NCBI GenBank assembly: GCA_938023895.1
Contig: CALJDH010000035.1
Span: 1-6,605, forward strand
Direction of reading: 5' to 3'
Origin: an uncultured Aliiroseovarius sp.
Lineage (GTDB): Bacteria; Pseudomonadota; Alphaproteobacteria; Rhodobacterales; Rhodobacteraceae
DNA length: 6,605 nt
In this document: one piece after another, positions 1-5,826 of the stretch
How the letters are laid out: each line of letters opens with the position of its first letter
Position numbering within the stretch: the stretch's first letter is position 1
The notes under the pieces: model-generated
What the model was told of the DNA's origin: nothing
Seen by the model: the letters and a program-made list of their open reading frames with translations, nothing else
Databases searched by the model: none
Made by a program: the position numbers and the translations under genes

Positions 1-1148
1 CCGCGATTGCGCATTTCCTCGACCAGATCTTTGCAGAATTTGGTCGCGCCTTCCGGGTCCTCGTCCCGCGTGAATTCGATCCCCATGAACATGCCAGCCC
101 CGCGGGTGTCGGCGATCAATGGGTGCGACAGTTCCTTTAGCAGTCTCAGCGCATAGTCGCCCGTGTCGCGCGCGTTCTGAACCAGCTCTTCTTCCTCAAG
201 AACGTCCAGAACCGCCATCGCGGCGGCCGCTGACACGGGATTGCCACCGAAAGTGTTGAAGTAGCCAAACCGCGTGCGGAACTCGGCCATGATCTCAGGT
301 CGTGTTACCACGGCAGCCACCGGATGTCCGTTGCCCATGGGCTTGCCCATCGTCACGATGTCCGGTGCCAACCCGATGCGGTCATGTCCCCAGAAGTTGC
401 GCCCGGTGCGGCCAAAGCCCGGCTGTACCTCGTCCGCGATGATGATCCCGCCGGCCTTTCGGACAACGGCAACTGTTGGGTCCAGAAAACCCTTGGGCAA
501 TGTGTGAAAACCTTCATTGGCAAAAAACGGGTCGAGGATCAGCGTGCCGAACCCGTATCCGGCCTCTTCCAGCTCGTTGATGGCACGCTGGATTTCGTCG
601 GCGAAAGCTTGCGGCTGAGCCTCGGCGCTGCCGCCCAACGGGGACAGCGTATCCGGCGCGGGTACCTTCTTGACCCAGTCCACCGGCCCGCCAATCGGCG
701 TGCGCTTCGAGGACATCTGGCTGACCAGATCGGTATTGCCGTGATAGGTGTTGTCGGTGCAGATGATGCCGGTCTTCTCGGTCATCGCACGCCCCATCCG
801 CAGGGCAATGTCGTTCGCCTCGGACCCGGTGCAGACCATGATCATCGTGTCCAACCCGTGATCCATCGTACCGGTCAGGCGCTCGGCATAGTTCAGGATA
901 CCTTCGTGCAGATAGCGCGTGTGGGTATTCAGGGTCGAGGCTTGCTTGGTGATCGCCTCGACCACTTTTGGGTGGGCATGGCCGACATGAGGCACGTTGT
1001 TGTAGCAGTCCAGATAGCGTTTCCCGTCCGCATCCCACAGCCAAGTCCCTTCGCCTCGGACGACATGAACAGGCTCGCGATAGAAGGTTGTCATGTTGGG
1101 GCCAAGAAGCCGCGCGCGCCGTTCTAGGATCGAAGAGGTGTCCGCCAT
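1..1148 (-). CDS. Class-III PLP-dependent aminotransferase, AGXT2L/phospho-lyase-like (C-terminus outside window)
   Basis: 382 codons of a fold-type I, class-III (omega) aminotransferase are visible; members usually run to about 430-450 residues, so only the C-terminal tail is missing. Visible landmarks are [16 protein letters not shown] at residues 45-60, the cofactor-phosphate region TGSEAND at 107-113, [14 protein letters not shown] at 236-249 (Asp239 should contact the PLP pyridine nitrogen), the expected Schiff-base Lys269 in [11 protein letters not shown], and [10 protein letters not shown] at 297-306. The YLDC.NNV.HVGH and [12 protein letters not shown] wording recalls human AGXT2L1/AGXT2L2 (ethanolamine-phosphate and phosphohydroxylysine phospho-lyases) more than GABA or ornithine transaminases. 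The substrate is therefore uncertain: amine transamination or phospho-lyase chemistry in the cytoplasm. The ATG at 1148 is chosen because GGAG lies 6 nt upstream and the N-terminus fits the family. Genes downstream that could reveal the pathway are outside the window. Confidence 0.93.
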   Translation of the reverse strand, partial: MADTSSILERRARLLGPNMTTFYREPVHVVRGEGTWLWDADGKRYLDCYNNVPHVGHAHPKVVEAITKQASTLNTHTRYLHEGILNYAERLTGTMDHGLDTMIMVCTGSEANDIALRMGRAMTEKTGIICTDNTYHGNTDLVSQMSSKRTPIGGPVDWVKKVPAPDTLSPLGGSAEAQPQAFADEIQRAINELEEAGYGFGTLILDPFFANEGFHTLPKGFLDPTVAVVRKAGGIIIADEVQPGFGRTGRNFWGHDRIGLAPDIVTMGKPMGNGHPVAAVVTRPEIMAEFRTRFGYFNTFGGNPVSAAAAMAVLDVLEEEELVQNARDTGDYALRLLKELSHPLIADTRGAGMFMGIEFTRDEDPEGATKFCKDLVEEMRNR

Positions 1149-1181
1149 GTCATGCTCCGCTTTGCTGGGTGTTCTGCGTCG

Positions 1182-1210
1182 ACTATGCCAGCTTGATCGG
1201 CGCAACGCAA
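1182..1210 (-). promoter_or_regulatory. Candidate sigma-70-type promoter of the aminotransferase gene
   Basis: Reading the minus strand, TTGCGT (1210-1205) and CATAGT (1187-1182) are separated by exactly 17 nt. Each matches four of six consensus positions. A start site near 1175 would leave a leader of about 27 nt before the ATG at 1148. The -35 box lies inside one arm of the inverted repeat at 1203-1223. This is a pattern match only. Confidence 0.45.
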
Positions 1211-1223
1211 AATAATTGCGTTG
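1203..1223. promoter_or_regulatory. Perfect 8-bp inverted repeat, candidate operator over the -35 box
   Basis: CAACGCAA (1203-1210) and TTGCGTTG (1216-1223) are exact reverse complements around the AT-only spacer AATAA. The symmetry, the 13-bp centre-to-centre spacing and the overlap with the candidate -35 box of the aminotransferase gene suggest a dimeric repressor site. As a hairpin downstream of arfB it has no T-tract, so it is a poor terminator. The regulator is unknown; Lrp/AsnC or GntR-type proteins often control such catabolic genes, but nothing here identifies one. Confidence 0.4.
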
Positions 1224-1237
1224 TTAAATATATGATC

Positions 1238-1657
1238 CTAATCATCAGTCACGCGCCCACGCAGCGCTTTCACTTGTCCGCGTTTGGTCTTTGCATCCAT
1301 ACGTCGGCGCTGCGACCCCTTGGTGGGCTTGGTTGGGATGCGCCGCTTGGGGGCGACCAGCGCTTTGCGGATCATCTCGGCTAAGCGTTCGGCGGCGATC
1401 TCGCGGTTGCGGGCTTGGCTTCTTGTGTCTTCGACCCGAATGGTGATCGCACCGTCCTGCGCCCATTTGCGCCCTGCGATACGTTTCAGCCGTGTCTTCA
1501 CAGCCTGCGTCAGATGCGGCGAACGTGCCGCTTCGAACCGAAGTTCGACCGCGGTCGAGACCTTGTTCACATTCTGCCCACCCGGGCCGGACGAGCGTGA
1601 AAAGCTTTCGCTGAGCTCCCAGTCTTGCAGGGTTATGTCGTCGTTCACGCGGATCAT
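1238..1657 (-). CDS. arfB: Alternative ribosome-rescue factor B (peptidyl-tRNA hydrolase ArfB/YaeJ)
   Basis: A 139-residue protein, the usual ArfB length (about 140). It has the class-I release-factor catalytic loop SSGPGGQNVNK at residues 22-32, with the GGQ at 26-28 that hydrolyses the ester bond of peptidyl-tRNA. It lacks the codon-recognition domains of RF1/RF2. The C-terminal tail from about 103 to the end is very basic (KRRIPTKPTKGSQRRR, then repeated Lys/Arg), matching the segment that in E. coli ArfB enters the empty mRNA channel of stalled ribosomes. It should therefore free ribosomes stuck at the end of non-stop mRNAs. The ATG at 1657 puts the first residues in register with the family; the ribosome-binding site is weak (GGGTG). 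No clear promoter lies in the 46 nt between its start and the upstream terminator, so expression may depend on read-through from the RNA at 1704-1886. Confidence 0.95.
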   Translation of the reverse strand: MIRVNDDITLQDWELSESFSRSSGPGGQNVNKVSTAVELRFEAARSPHLTQAVKTRLKRIAGRKWAQDGAITIRVEDTRSQARNREIAAERLAEMIRKALVAPKRRIPTKPTKGSQRRRMDAKTKRGQVKALRGRVTDD

Positions 1658-1703
1658 GTGGGCACCCTATCCAATCGCATGCGCAACGGGAATGCCTGTA
1701 ACG

Positions 1704-1733
1704 AAAAAGGGCCGCCCATCCGGACGACCCTTT
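1704..1733 (-). terminator. Strong intrinsic terminator upstream of arfB
   Basis: On the minus strand AAAGGGTCGTCC (1733-1722) pairs with GGGCGGCCCTTT (1717-1706) across a GGAT tetraloop. The 12-bp stem includes two G-U wobbles, and the T-tract occupies 1708-1704. No ordinary gene ends just before it, so it must end either a small RNA or an arfB leader transcript. Confidence 0.85.
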
Positions 1734-1742
1734 CGAGAATGT

Positions 1743-1750
1743 AGGAGGTG
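1743..1750 (-). promoter_or_regulatory. Anti-Shine-Dalgarno mimic (CACCTCCT)
   Basis: The minus-strand octamer equals the core of the 16S rRNA 3' end (known sequence ...CACCTCCT...) and is the exact reverse complement of AGGAGGTG at 1870-1863 in the same putative transcript, about 113 nt upstream. It starts 9 nt before the terminator stem and is not inside an obvious strong local stem. It could mask the 13-codon ORF in cis or bind other mRNAs in trans. Confidence 0.55.
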
Positions 1751-1772
1751 GGACCGGTTAGACCTAAGTCAA

Positions 1773-1807
1773 ATCGGCCCGCGTTCCGATCCGGGGGCTG
1801 CCCCAGA
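1773..1807 (-). repeat. Two adjacent hairpins inside the putative RNA
   Basis: Stem 1: minus-strand TCTGGGG (1807-1801) pairs with CCCCGGA (1796-1790), one G-U wobble, loop CAGC. Stem 2: ATCGG (1790-1786) pairs with CCGAT (1777-1773) across an 8-nt loop. They share base 1790, so at that base only one can form fully. Both lie between the 13-codon ORF and the anti-SD element and would bring the distant SD and anti-SD closer together. Confidence 0.5.
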
Positions 1808-1817
1808 GCGTCGCGAT

Positions 1818-1859
1818 CTAGATTGTCCCGGCACCTCTCTCCGTTGTATCTCTTGACAT
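1818..1859 (-). CDS. Possible 13-residue peptide ORF with near-perfect ribosome-binding site
   Basis: ATG at 1859 and TAG at 1820-1818 frame the peptide MSRDTTERGAGTI. It is hydrophilic with no recognisable domain, no membrane segment and no run of one amino acid that would mark a classical biosynthetic attenuator. What supports translation is the ribosome-binding site AGAAAGGAGGTG ending 3 nt before the ATG, which matches the 16S 3' tail over 12 nt and is far stronger than those of the neighbouring genes. It may be a leader peptide whose translation changes the fold of the downstream RNA, or a ribosome-capturing site whose peptide sequence does not matter. I do not recognise the peptide. Confidence 0.4.
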   Translation of the reverse strand: MSRDTTERGAGTI

Positions 1860-1862
1860 GGA

Positions 1863-1874
1863 CACCTCCTTTCT
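1863..1874 (-). promoter_or_regulatory. Near-perfect extended Shine-Dalgarno sequence
   Basis: The minus strand reads AGAAAGGAGGTG then TCC and ATG. The 12 nt are fully complementary to the conserved bacterial 16S 3' end (CACCTCCTTTCT), an unusually long match. The last eight bases also pair perfectly with 1750-1743. Confidence 0.75.
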
Positions 1875-1892
1875 CGCTGTTTCTATATCTAG

Positions 1893-1921
1893 GAGCGTGC
1901 CACATATTTTGCGTTTGTCAA
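1893..1921 (-). promoter_or_regulatory. Candidate promoter of the putative RNA
   Basis: A consensus -35 hexamer TTGACA lies at 1921-1916 on the minus strand, just past the yhhQ stop. At a 17-nt spacing the -10 position would be ACGCTC (1898-1893), a poor match. The only AT-rich -10-like words (1891-1882) are 24-28 nt away, too far. The -35 is convincing; the -10 is not. Confidence 0.45.
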
Positions 1922-1953
1922 AACTTTTCACGCAGGATTTGGTGAAAGTTTTG
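1919..1953. repeat. Long inverted repeat across the yhhQ stop, possible terminator
   Basis: CAAAACTTTTCAC (1919-1931) pairs with GTGAAAGTTTTG (1942-1953), 12 bp with one bulged base and a 10-nt loop. The last yhhQ codons and stop lie inside it. On the minus strand the 3' arm ends in GTTTTG, so it may act as a modest terminator for yhhQ. It also overlaps the -35 box of the next transcript. Confidence 0.55.
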
Positions 1954-2548
1954 TGACCAAGACGCGGAACGGCACCAGTGCAAGCAATGCAAGGGCCAGT
2001 TTTACCATCCAGTCAGCAACCGCCAAAGACACCCACAGCGGGGCCATCGGGCCTGCGCCCAGAAGCGGCAGAACTTCGCCCGCCCAGCTTACGTCGTTGG
2101 CCGGCTCTAGGAAGGTCAGCGTGCCCGAGAAGGCAATGGTGAAGAAGATCGCGGTGTCCACCGAGCTGCCGATCAGGGTCGACACGACCGGTGCGCGCCA
2201 CCAGCGACCTTCGCGCAGGCGGTCAAAGATCGCAACGTCCAGAAGCTGCGCGGTCAGGAAGGCCAGACCGGATCCCATGGCGATGCGCAGGGTCACAAGT
2301 GGACCGAACTCGCCCATGATCTGGGTACCGATGAAGCTGCAGATCACGCCAGTGACGAAGCCGACGAGGACAACTTTGCGTGCGGCGGTTACACCATAGA
2401 CGCGGTTCATCACGTCGGTGACAAGGAAAGCGAGCGGGTAAGTGAAGGCGCCCCAGGTCAGCCAGTTGCCGAACAGGAATTGCACCAGAATGTTTGAGGC
2501 CACGACGATGGCGGCCATGGCGATAACGCCAGGAAGAAGACGGGTCAT
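1928..2548 (-). CDS. yhhQ: Queuosine precursor transporter, YhhQ/VUT family (COG1738)
   Basis: A 206-residue polytopic inner-membrane protein of the YhhQ/VUT family, which in E. coli imports the queuosine precursors preQ0 and preQ1 for tRNA wobble-base modification. About six hydrophobic segments are visible. Family-like blocks are ASNILVQF near residues 17-24, the conserved FTYPLAFLVTDVMNRVYG at 35-52 with its buried Asp45 and Asn48, GSGLAFLTAQLLDVAIFDRLR at 92-112, and STLIGSSVDTAIFF at 123-136. Length matches the family (about 200-230). I place the start at 2548 because residue 1 there gives the family N-terminus; the longer frame to a TTG at 2638 adds 30 residues with no resemblance and runs through the leader hairpins. 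There is no strong ribosome-binding site; the best candidate (ACGGA) sits inside the leader's closing helix, suggesting structure-dependent translation. Confidence 0.92.
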   Translation of the reverse strand: MTRLLPGVIAMAAIVVASNILVQFLFGNWLTWGAFTYPLAFLVTDVMNRVYGVTAARKVVLVGFVTGVICSFIGTQIMGEFGPLVTLRIAMGSGLAFLTAQLLDVAIFDRLREGRWWRAPVVSTLIGSSVDTAIFFTIAFSGTLTFLEPANDVSWAGEVLPLLGAGPMAPLWVSLAVADWMVKLALALLALVPFRVLVTKLSPNPA

Positions 2549-2555
2549 GTTGTTG

Positions 2556-2631
2556 GTCCGTTTTAGCAAGGTTGCGGAGACTTGGCCCCTGCAGATCAGG
2601 GACGGAGTGCTCTTACAGTGGGAAAACGGAC
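2556..2631 (-). promoter_or_regulatory. Structured 5' leader of the queuosine-precursor transporter gene
   Basis: On the minus strand GTCCGTTTT (2631-2623) is the exact reverse complement of AAAACGGAC (2564-2556), closing a region of 58 nt. Inside it GTCCCTG (2603-2597) pairs with CAGGGGC (2591-2585) around ATCTG, and a weaker CAAG/CTTG stem is possible. The closing helix ends 7 nt before the ATG at 2548 and covers the only plausible ribosome-binding site. A translational riboswitch or protein-bound leader would look like this. It does not match the preQ1-I consensus I know, so the ligand, if any, is unknown. Confidence 0.45.
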
Positions 2632-2638
2632 AGATCAA

Positions 2639-2654
2639 CCCTTGTAAACAAGGG
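2639..2654. repeat. 6-bp perfect hairpin between the phytase-like gene and yhhQ
   Basis: CCCTTG (2639-2644) and CAAGGG (2649-2654) are perfect complements around TAAA. It begins 10 nt after the stop of the phytase-like gene in the transcription direction, but GTTGATC follows rather than a T-tract. It is more likely part of the leader architecture or an RNA-processing stem than an intrinsic terminator. Confidence 0.45.
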
Positions 2655-2664
2655 GGATGTTGCG

Positions 2665-3591
2665 TCAGTTGGCGACCTCATCCGACTTTGTTGCCGGGGT
2701 GGGGACCACATATTCAACGAATTCCGTGGTCTGGTAGAACTTGAAATTGTCGTCGGACACCATGGTCAGGCGGATGTTGCCATCCGTGTCGCGCCAGACC
2801 GCAAGCCCTTCCAGATTGTCATGCAGTCCGACGGGGGTGCGCAGCAGTTCGACCTCGTTTTTGAAGCCTTCGGGTGTGATGTCGAAGCGGCGAACGCGGT
2901 TGGTGAAGCCCAGAATGCCGGATAGGTGGCGTTCCAAAAGATAGAACTTTCCATCCGGGCCAATGTCGGCACCGACCGGCAGATACGGCGCATGCCGCGG
3001 GATGGTGAAAGGCTTGTCCCACGTCTGGCTGCCTGCGCGCAGGCGATAGACCGGGAAGGGCGAGCCTTCGACGCCCGTCCGCTCGGGGATTGTGTAAAGC
3101 GTGCCGATGCGGTCGATTGCCAAGGCCTCGAGCGACGAGTTGTTTTGCAAGGCTTTGAAATCGGGATGCTTGCGAAGTTCGCGCCCCTTTGACATGACAC
3201 TGCCAAATCGCATCACGCGGTGTTTTGCTTCGAAGCTCACGTAGAGCGGGCCACCCATATGCGAAGCCAACCCCTCGCTATCCGCGCGGAAACGGCCAAA
3301 AGGGGTGCCCTTGGGGGATTTCAGCGGGCCAAGTCGGGTGGTGTTTAGCCCCGTAATGGCGCCCTTTTCGCGCGCGAAGCTGCCTCGGGCGATATAGCCA
3401 CGATCGGTAATTGCGATGAAATCCGTGCCGTCTTCGCTGACCTCAAGCCCCGAAAATCCGCCGAAATTATCACCCGTGCCATTCCAGCGATAGGCCGACA
3501 CAAGCTGGGCGTCCGACACTGGCTGCGCCCCAAGGTCCAATGCCAAAAGCGCGGCAAGTGCCGCTATCGAGATGACAAAACGGGTCCGCAT
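2665..3591 (-). CDS. Secreted esterase-like activity of phytase family protein (phytase-like beta-propeller)
   Basis: A 308-residue protein with an N-terminal Sec signal (Arg2/Arg4, hydrophobic 6-20, likely cleavage after GAQ near 23) and no lipobox Cys, so it should be periplasmic or exported. The body reads as repeated beta-propeller blades: [20 protein letters not shown] at 46-65, DSEGLA at 104-109, SSLEALAID at 152-160, [15 protein letters not shown] at 207-221 and [11 protein letters not shown] at 258-268, ending in VSDDNF at 278-283. This GLE/EGLA-rich pattern fits the esterase-like-activity-of-phytase family (Pfam Phytase-like). Biochemical function is poorly defined there; hydrolysis of phosphate or carboxyl esters is inferred, not shown. 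The start at 3591 overlaps the end of mepA by 28 nt and has only a weak, distant AAGGA, suggesting translational coupling to mepA. Confidence 0.85.
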   Translation of the reverse strand: MRTRFVISIAALAALLALDLGAQPVSDAQLVSAYRWNGTGDNFGGFSGLEVSEDGTDFIAITDRGYIARGSFAREKGAITGLNTTRLGPLKSPKGTPFGRFRADSEGLASHMGGPLYVSFEAKHRVMRFGSVMSKGRELRKHPDFKALQNNSSLEALAIDRIGTLYTIPERTGVEGSPFPVYRLRAGSQTWDKPFTIPRHAPYLPVGADIGPDGKFYLLERHLSGILGFTNRVRRFDITPEGFKNEVELLRTPVGLHDNLEGLAVWRDTDGNIRLTMVSDDNFKFYQTTEFVEYVVPTPATKSDEVAN

Positions 3592-4430
3592 TGGTTGGGA
3601 AGATCCTTAAGGGTCAGAGGGCCGCGAGGCTTGCGCGGGGTTGTGTTTTTAGGCGCGGGTTTGGGGTGCAGAATATCTTGTACCCATTTATCGGCATCTT
3701 TGCAGCCATCCCCTGCGGGGGGCGGGGCCTGGTTCACGCAGCCCTTGACGCCCTTGGGGCAGGAAAGCCGCACGTGGAAGTGATAGTGGTGTCCCCACCA
3801 CGGACGGATTTTCCGCAGCCAACGCCGGTCGCCTTTGGCGTCTTTGCACATCTGCACCTTGGCGCCAGGGAAAACAAAGATCCGCGCGACGCGTTTGTCC
3901 TTTGCCGCGGCCTTGATGATCTCGTGATGCGCGCGGGTCCAGTTTTGGTTCACATATGCGCCCTTCGAACGACGGGTCGAGATGGACGAGATCCCCTCGC
4001 GTTCGGACGCGCTGAGGTTTAGGCGTTTGGGCGGCAGCATCCAGATATCGGCATCCAGCCCGATCTGATGCGAGCGGTGCCCGGTCAGCATCGGACCACC
4101 GCGCGGCTGGCTGAGGTCACCCACGTAAAGCCCCTTCCAGCCGGGCTGTTGGGCGGCTTTGCGCGACAGTTTCTGCACGAAGTCGATCAGCTCGGGGTGG
4201 CCCCAGTTGCGATTGCGCGACAGACGCATGGCTTGCCATGTCGGTCCGGATTCGGCCAGTTGCTCGGCCCCCGCCAAGCACCCCTTGGCATAAGACCCGA
4301 ACGAGGCTGACCGGCTTGCGGTCCCTTTTCGGGCGGCGCCGAACAGCTCTTTCGCGGGTTGTTGGGCGACGACGGGTGCCCCTGTCAGGGTGAGGCCAGC
4401 AATCAGGATGAGCTTGTGAAACAGTTTCAT
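3564..4430 (-). CDS. mepA: Penicillin-insensitive murein DD-endopeptidase MepA
   Basis: A 288-residue periplasmic zinc peptidase of family M74 (LAS/lysostaphin-like fold), which cuts the D-Ala-meso-DAP cross-links of peptidoglycan and is not inhibited by beta-lactams. A Sec signal covers residues 1-22 (cleavage probably after VVA). The zinc site is intact: [13 protein letters not shown] at 118-130 supplies His121 and Asp128, and [15 protein letters not shown] at 211-225 supplies His219 with neighbouring His214 and His217, matching the spacing of E. coli MepA ligands and active-site histidines. Six Cys residues (51, 195, 224, 231, 243, 281) fit the three disulfides known in the E. coli enzyme. 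The Pro/Lys-rich tail from about 255 to 275 looks flexible. The start at 4430 is 8 nt after the MFS gene stop, with AGG of its weak ribosome-binding site touching that stop; the genes appear co-transcribed. Confidence 0.96.
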   Translation of the reverse strand: MKLFHKLILIAGLTLTGAPVVAQQPAKELFGAARKGTASRSASFGSYAKGCLAGAEQLAESGPTWQAMRLSRNRNWGHPELIDFVQKLSRKAAQQPGWKGLYVGDLSQPRGGPMLTGHRSHQIGLDADIWMLPPKRLNLSASEREGISSISTRRSKGAYVNQNWTRAHHEIIKAAAKDKRVARIFVFPGAKVQMCKDAKGDRRWLRKIRPWWGHHYHFHVRLSCPKGVKGCVNQAPPPAGDGCKDADKWVQDILHPKPAPKNTTPRKPRGPLTLKDLPNQCGPVLSSR

Positions 4431-4438
4431 GTGAAGAC

Positions 4439-5770
4439 CTATGCGTGCGTGCCTTTGGGTTTAACCCAGATCAATAGGACAAGTCCCAGAACAAAGAGCC
4501 CGATAAGCGGGGAGACGCCGAGCTGCTGGCTGCCTGTCGCGGCCGTGATGATGCCGATCAGGAAAGGCGCAAGGAAGCTGGTGGCCTTGCCAGCAAGGGC
4601 ATAGAGGCCAAACGCTTCGGTCATCCGCTCGGGATTGGCTTGGCGGACCATCATGGTGCGGCTGGCCGATTGCAGGGCTCCGCCCGCAGCGCCGATCAAC
4701 GCGCCCAAGATATAAAATCCGATGTCGGGCAGGCTGCTGTCTGCGGGAACGGGCATGCCGAACACGCTCTCGCGAGAGATGAAGACGATGCAGATGGCGA
4801 CGAAGGTCAGCACCAGAATGCAGGTGGTGATCACCGGTTTCGGGCCAAAGCGCCGGTCTGCGCGCCCGCCGATCCACGCGAAAATCGCGCCGGTGATGAT
4901 CGCTAGAATGCCGAAGATGCCCACATCGACCACGGACCAGTTCAACACGCCCGCCGCATAGATGCCGCCGAACGTGTACATCCCATTCAGCGCATCGCGA
5001 TAGAACATCGAACTGCTGAGGTAGGCAAACAGGCTGGGCGAGCGGGGCAGGGATTTCAGAGTTTTCCATAGGCTCGCCAGCGCATGGCGTACCAAAAGGG
5101 GATCGCTGCTGACTGGTTTCGGATCACGTACCCACAGGAAGAACGGGATCATGAACAGCGCGTACCAGACCGCGGTCAGCGGGCCGACGAAACGCGTGCC
5201 CTCTTTCGCGGCGGGATCCAACCCGAACGGGGGTGTCATGCCGATCAGGGTCTTGCCGTTGGGTTGCTCGACGAACAGCGCCAGCATGATGATCAGGGTC
5301 AGAAGTCCGCCGATATAGCCAAACGCCCAGCCATTGCCGGAAATGCTGCCGATTTCCTCGCGCGAGCCAAGGTCGGGCAGCATGGCGTTGGTGAAGATCG
5401 TAGCGAATTCCATCCCGATCAGGCCGATGCCGAAGAGGATCAGAACAAGCGTCATGTTGAAATTATCAGGGGCTGCATGCCACAGCCCGAAGCTGCCGAT
5501 CACATACATGGCCGAGAACAGCCAGATCCATCGCAGACGATTGCCCGAGTTATCGGCGAAGGCACCCAGAATGGGCGCCAGAAGCGCGATGATCAGACCG
5601 CAGGTTCCAACGGCGAACCCCCAACTGGCCTGCGCTTGCGCGCCATCGCCAACGACGGTCTTGAAATAGGGGGCGAAAACGAAGGTCAGGATCAGCGTGT
5701 TATAGGGCTGACTGGCCCAATCGAAAAAGAACCATCCCCAGATGCGCTTGCGTGCCGAGATCTCTGCCAT
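4439..5770 (-). CDS. MFS transporter, UMF1 / Atg22-like family
   Basis: A 443-residue inner-membrane protein with about twelve hydrophobic segments. The N-terminal FFDWASQPYNTLILTFVFAPYF (15-36) is the hallmark of the UMF1/Atg22-like MFS branch (usual wording FDWANSPY), and GAFADNSGNRLRWIW (69-83) corresponds to the MFS loop 2-3 motif. A longer hydrophilic stretch around 185-205 carries the central PFGLDPAAKEGTRFVG segment. Yeast Atg22 exports amino acids from the vacuole; bacterial substrates are not established, so no substrate is assigned. The ATG at 5770 has GAGGG 6 nt upstream. It lies 56 nt after the thioesterase stop and 8 nt before mepA. Placement directly before mepA makes uptake of peptidoglycan-derived peptides or amino acids conceivable, but this is context only. 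Confidence 0.92.
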   Translation of the reverse strand: MAEISARKRIWGWFFFDWASQPYNTLILTFVFAPYFKTVVGDGAQAQASWGFAVGTCGLIIALLAPILGAFADNSGNRLRWIWLFSAMYVIGSFGLWHAAPDNFNMTLVLILFGIGLIGMEFATIFTNAMLPDLGSREEIGSISGNGWAFGYIGGLLTLIIMLALFVEQPNGKTLIGMTPPFGLDPAAKEGTRFVGPLTAVWYALFMIPFFLWVRDPKPVSSDPLLVRHALASLWKTLKSLPRSPSLFAYLSSSMFYRDALNGMYTFGGIYAAGVLNWSVVDVGIFGILAIITGAIFAWIGGRADRRFGPKPVITTCILVLTFVAICIVFISRESVFGMPVPADSSLPDIGFYILGALIGAAGGALQSASRTMMVRQANPERMTEAFGLYALAGKATSFLAPFLIGIITAATGSQQLGVSPLIGLFVLGLVLLIWVKPKGTHA

Positions 5771-5826
5771 GACTGCCCTCTGTTTTTTTCGATCAAACAG
5801 GTAAACTGGCGCGCGGGCAAGGGGAC

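Larger units (their letters stand above)
1704..1886 (-). ncRNA. Putative small RNA / arfB leader with Shine-Dalgarno and anti-Shine-Dalgarno elements
   Basis: This non-annotated stretch behaves like an RNA gene: a TTGACA box upstream (1921-1916), several local hairpins and a strong terminator at its end. In order it contains a 12-nt perfect Shine-Dalgarno (1874-1863), a 13-codon ORF (1859-1818), a hairpin TCTGGGG-CAGC-CCCCGGA (1807-1790), a hairpin ATCGG...CCGAT (1790-1773), the anti-SD core CACCTCCT (1750-1743) and the terminator. The anti-SD core is exactly complementary to the RNA's own Shine-Dalgarno. Exposed anti-SD motifs are known in alphaproteobacterial small RNAs (the cuckoo RNAs and R. 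sphaeroides CcsR, with CCUCCUCCC). The motif here differs in sequence, and membership in those families is only an analogy. The 5' end is estimated from the promoter spacing. Confidence 0.6.

Noticed and set aside
514..1044. 176-codon minus-strand ORF
   Set aside because: It overlaps the clearly conserved aminotransferase in another frame of the same strand and has low-complexity Arg/His-rich content typical of a shadow frame.
324..1127. 267-codon plus-strand ORF
   Set aside because: It is antisense to the aminotransferase, with no family resemblance; a by-product of GC-rich codon use.
1203..1223. Inverted repeat as the arfB terminator
   Set aside because: The stem has mixed composition and no T-tract follows; its overlap with a promoter fits an operator better.
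1886..1902. TGGCAC at 1902-1897 (minus) as a sigma-54 -24 element
   Set aside because: The expected TTGCA/GC-containing -12 element is missing at the required 5-nt spacing (TAGAT is there instead).
1654..1905. 83-codon minus-strand ORF before arfB
   Set aside because: It runs through the Shine-Dalgarno, the hairpins and the terminator in a different frame, has no good ribosome-binding site of its own and resembles no family.
2549..2638. 30-codon N-terminal extension of YhhQ from a TTG
   Set aside because: The extension is hydrophilic, unlike the family, and occupies the hairpin leader.
2639..2654. CCCTTG/CAAGGG hairpin as an intrinsic terminator of the phytase-like gene
   Set aside because: The stem is only 6 bp and no T-tract follows on the minus strand.
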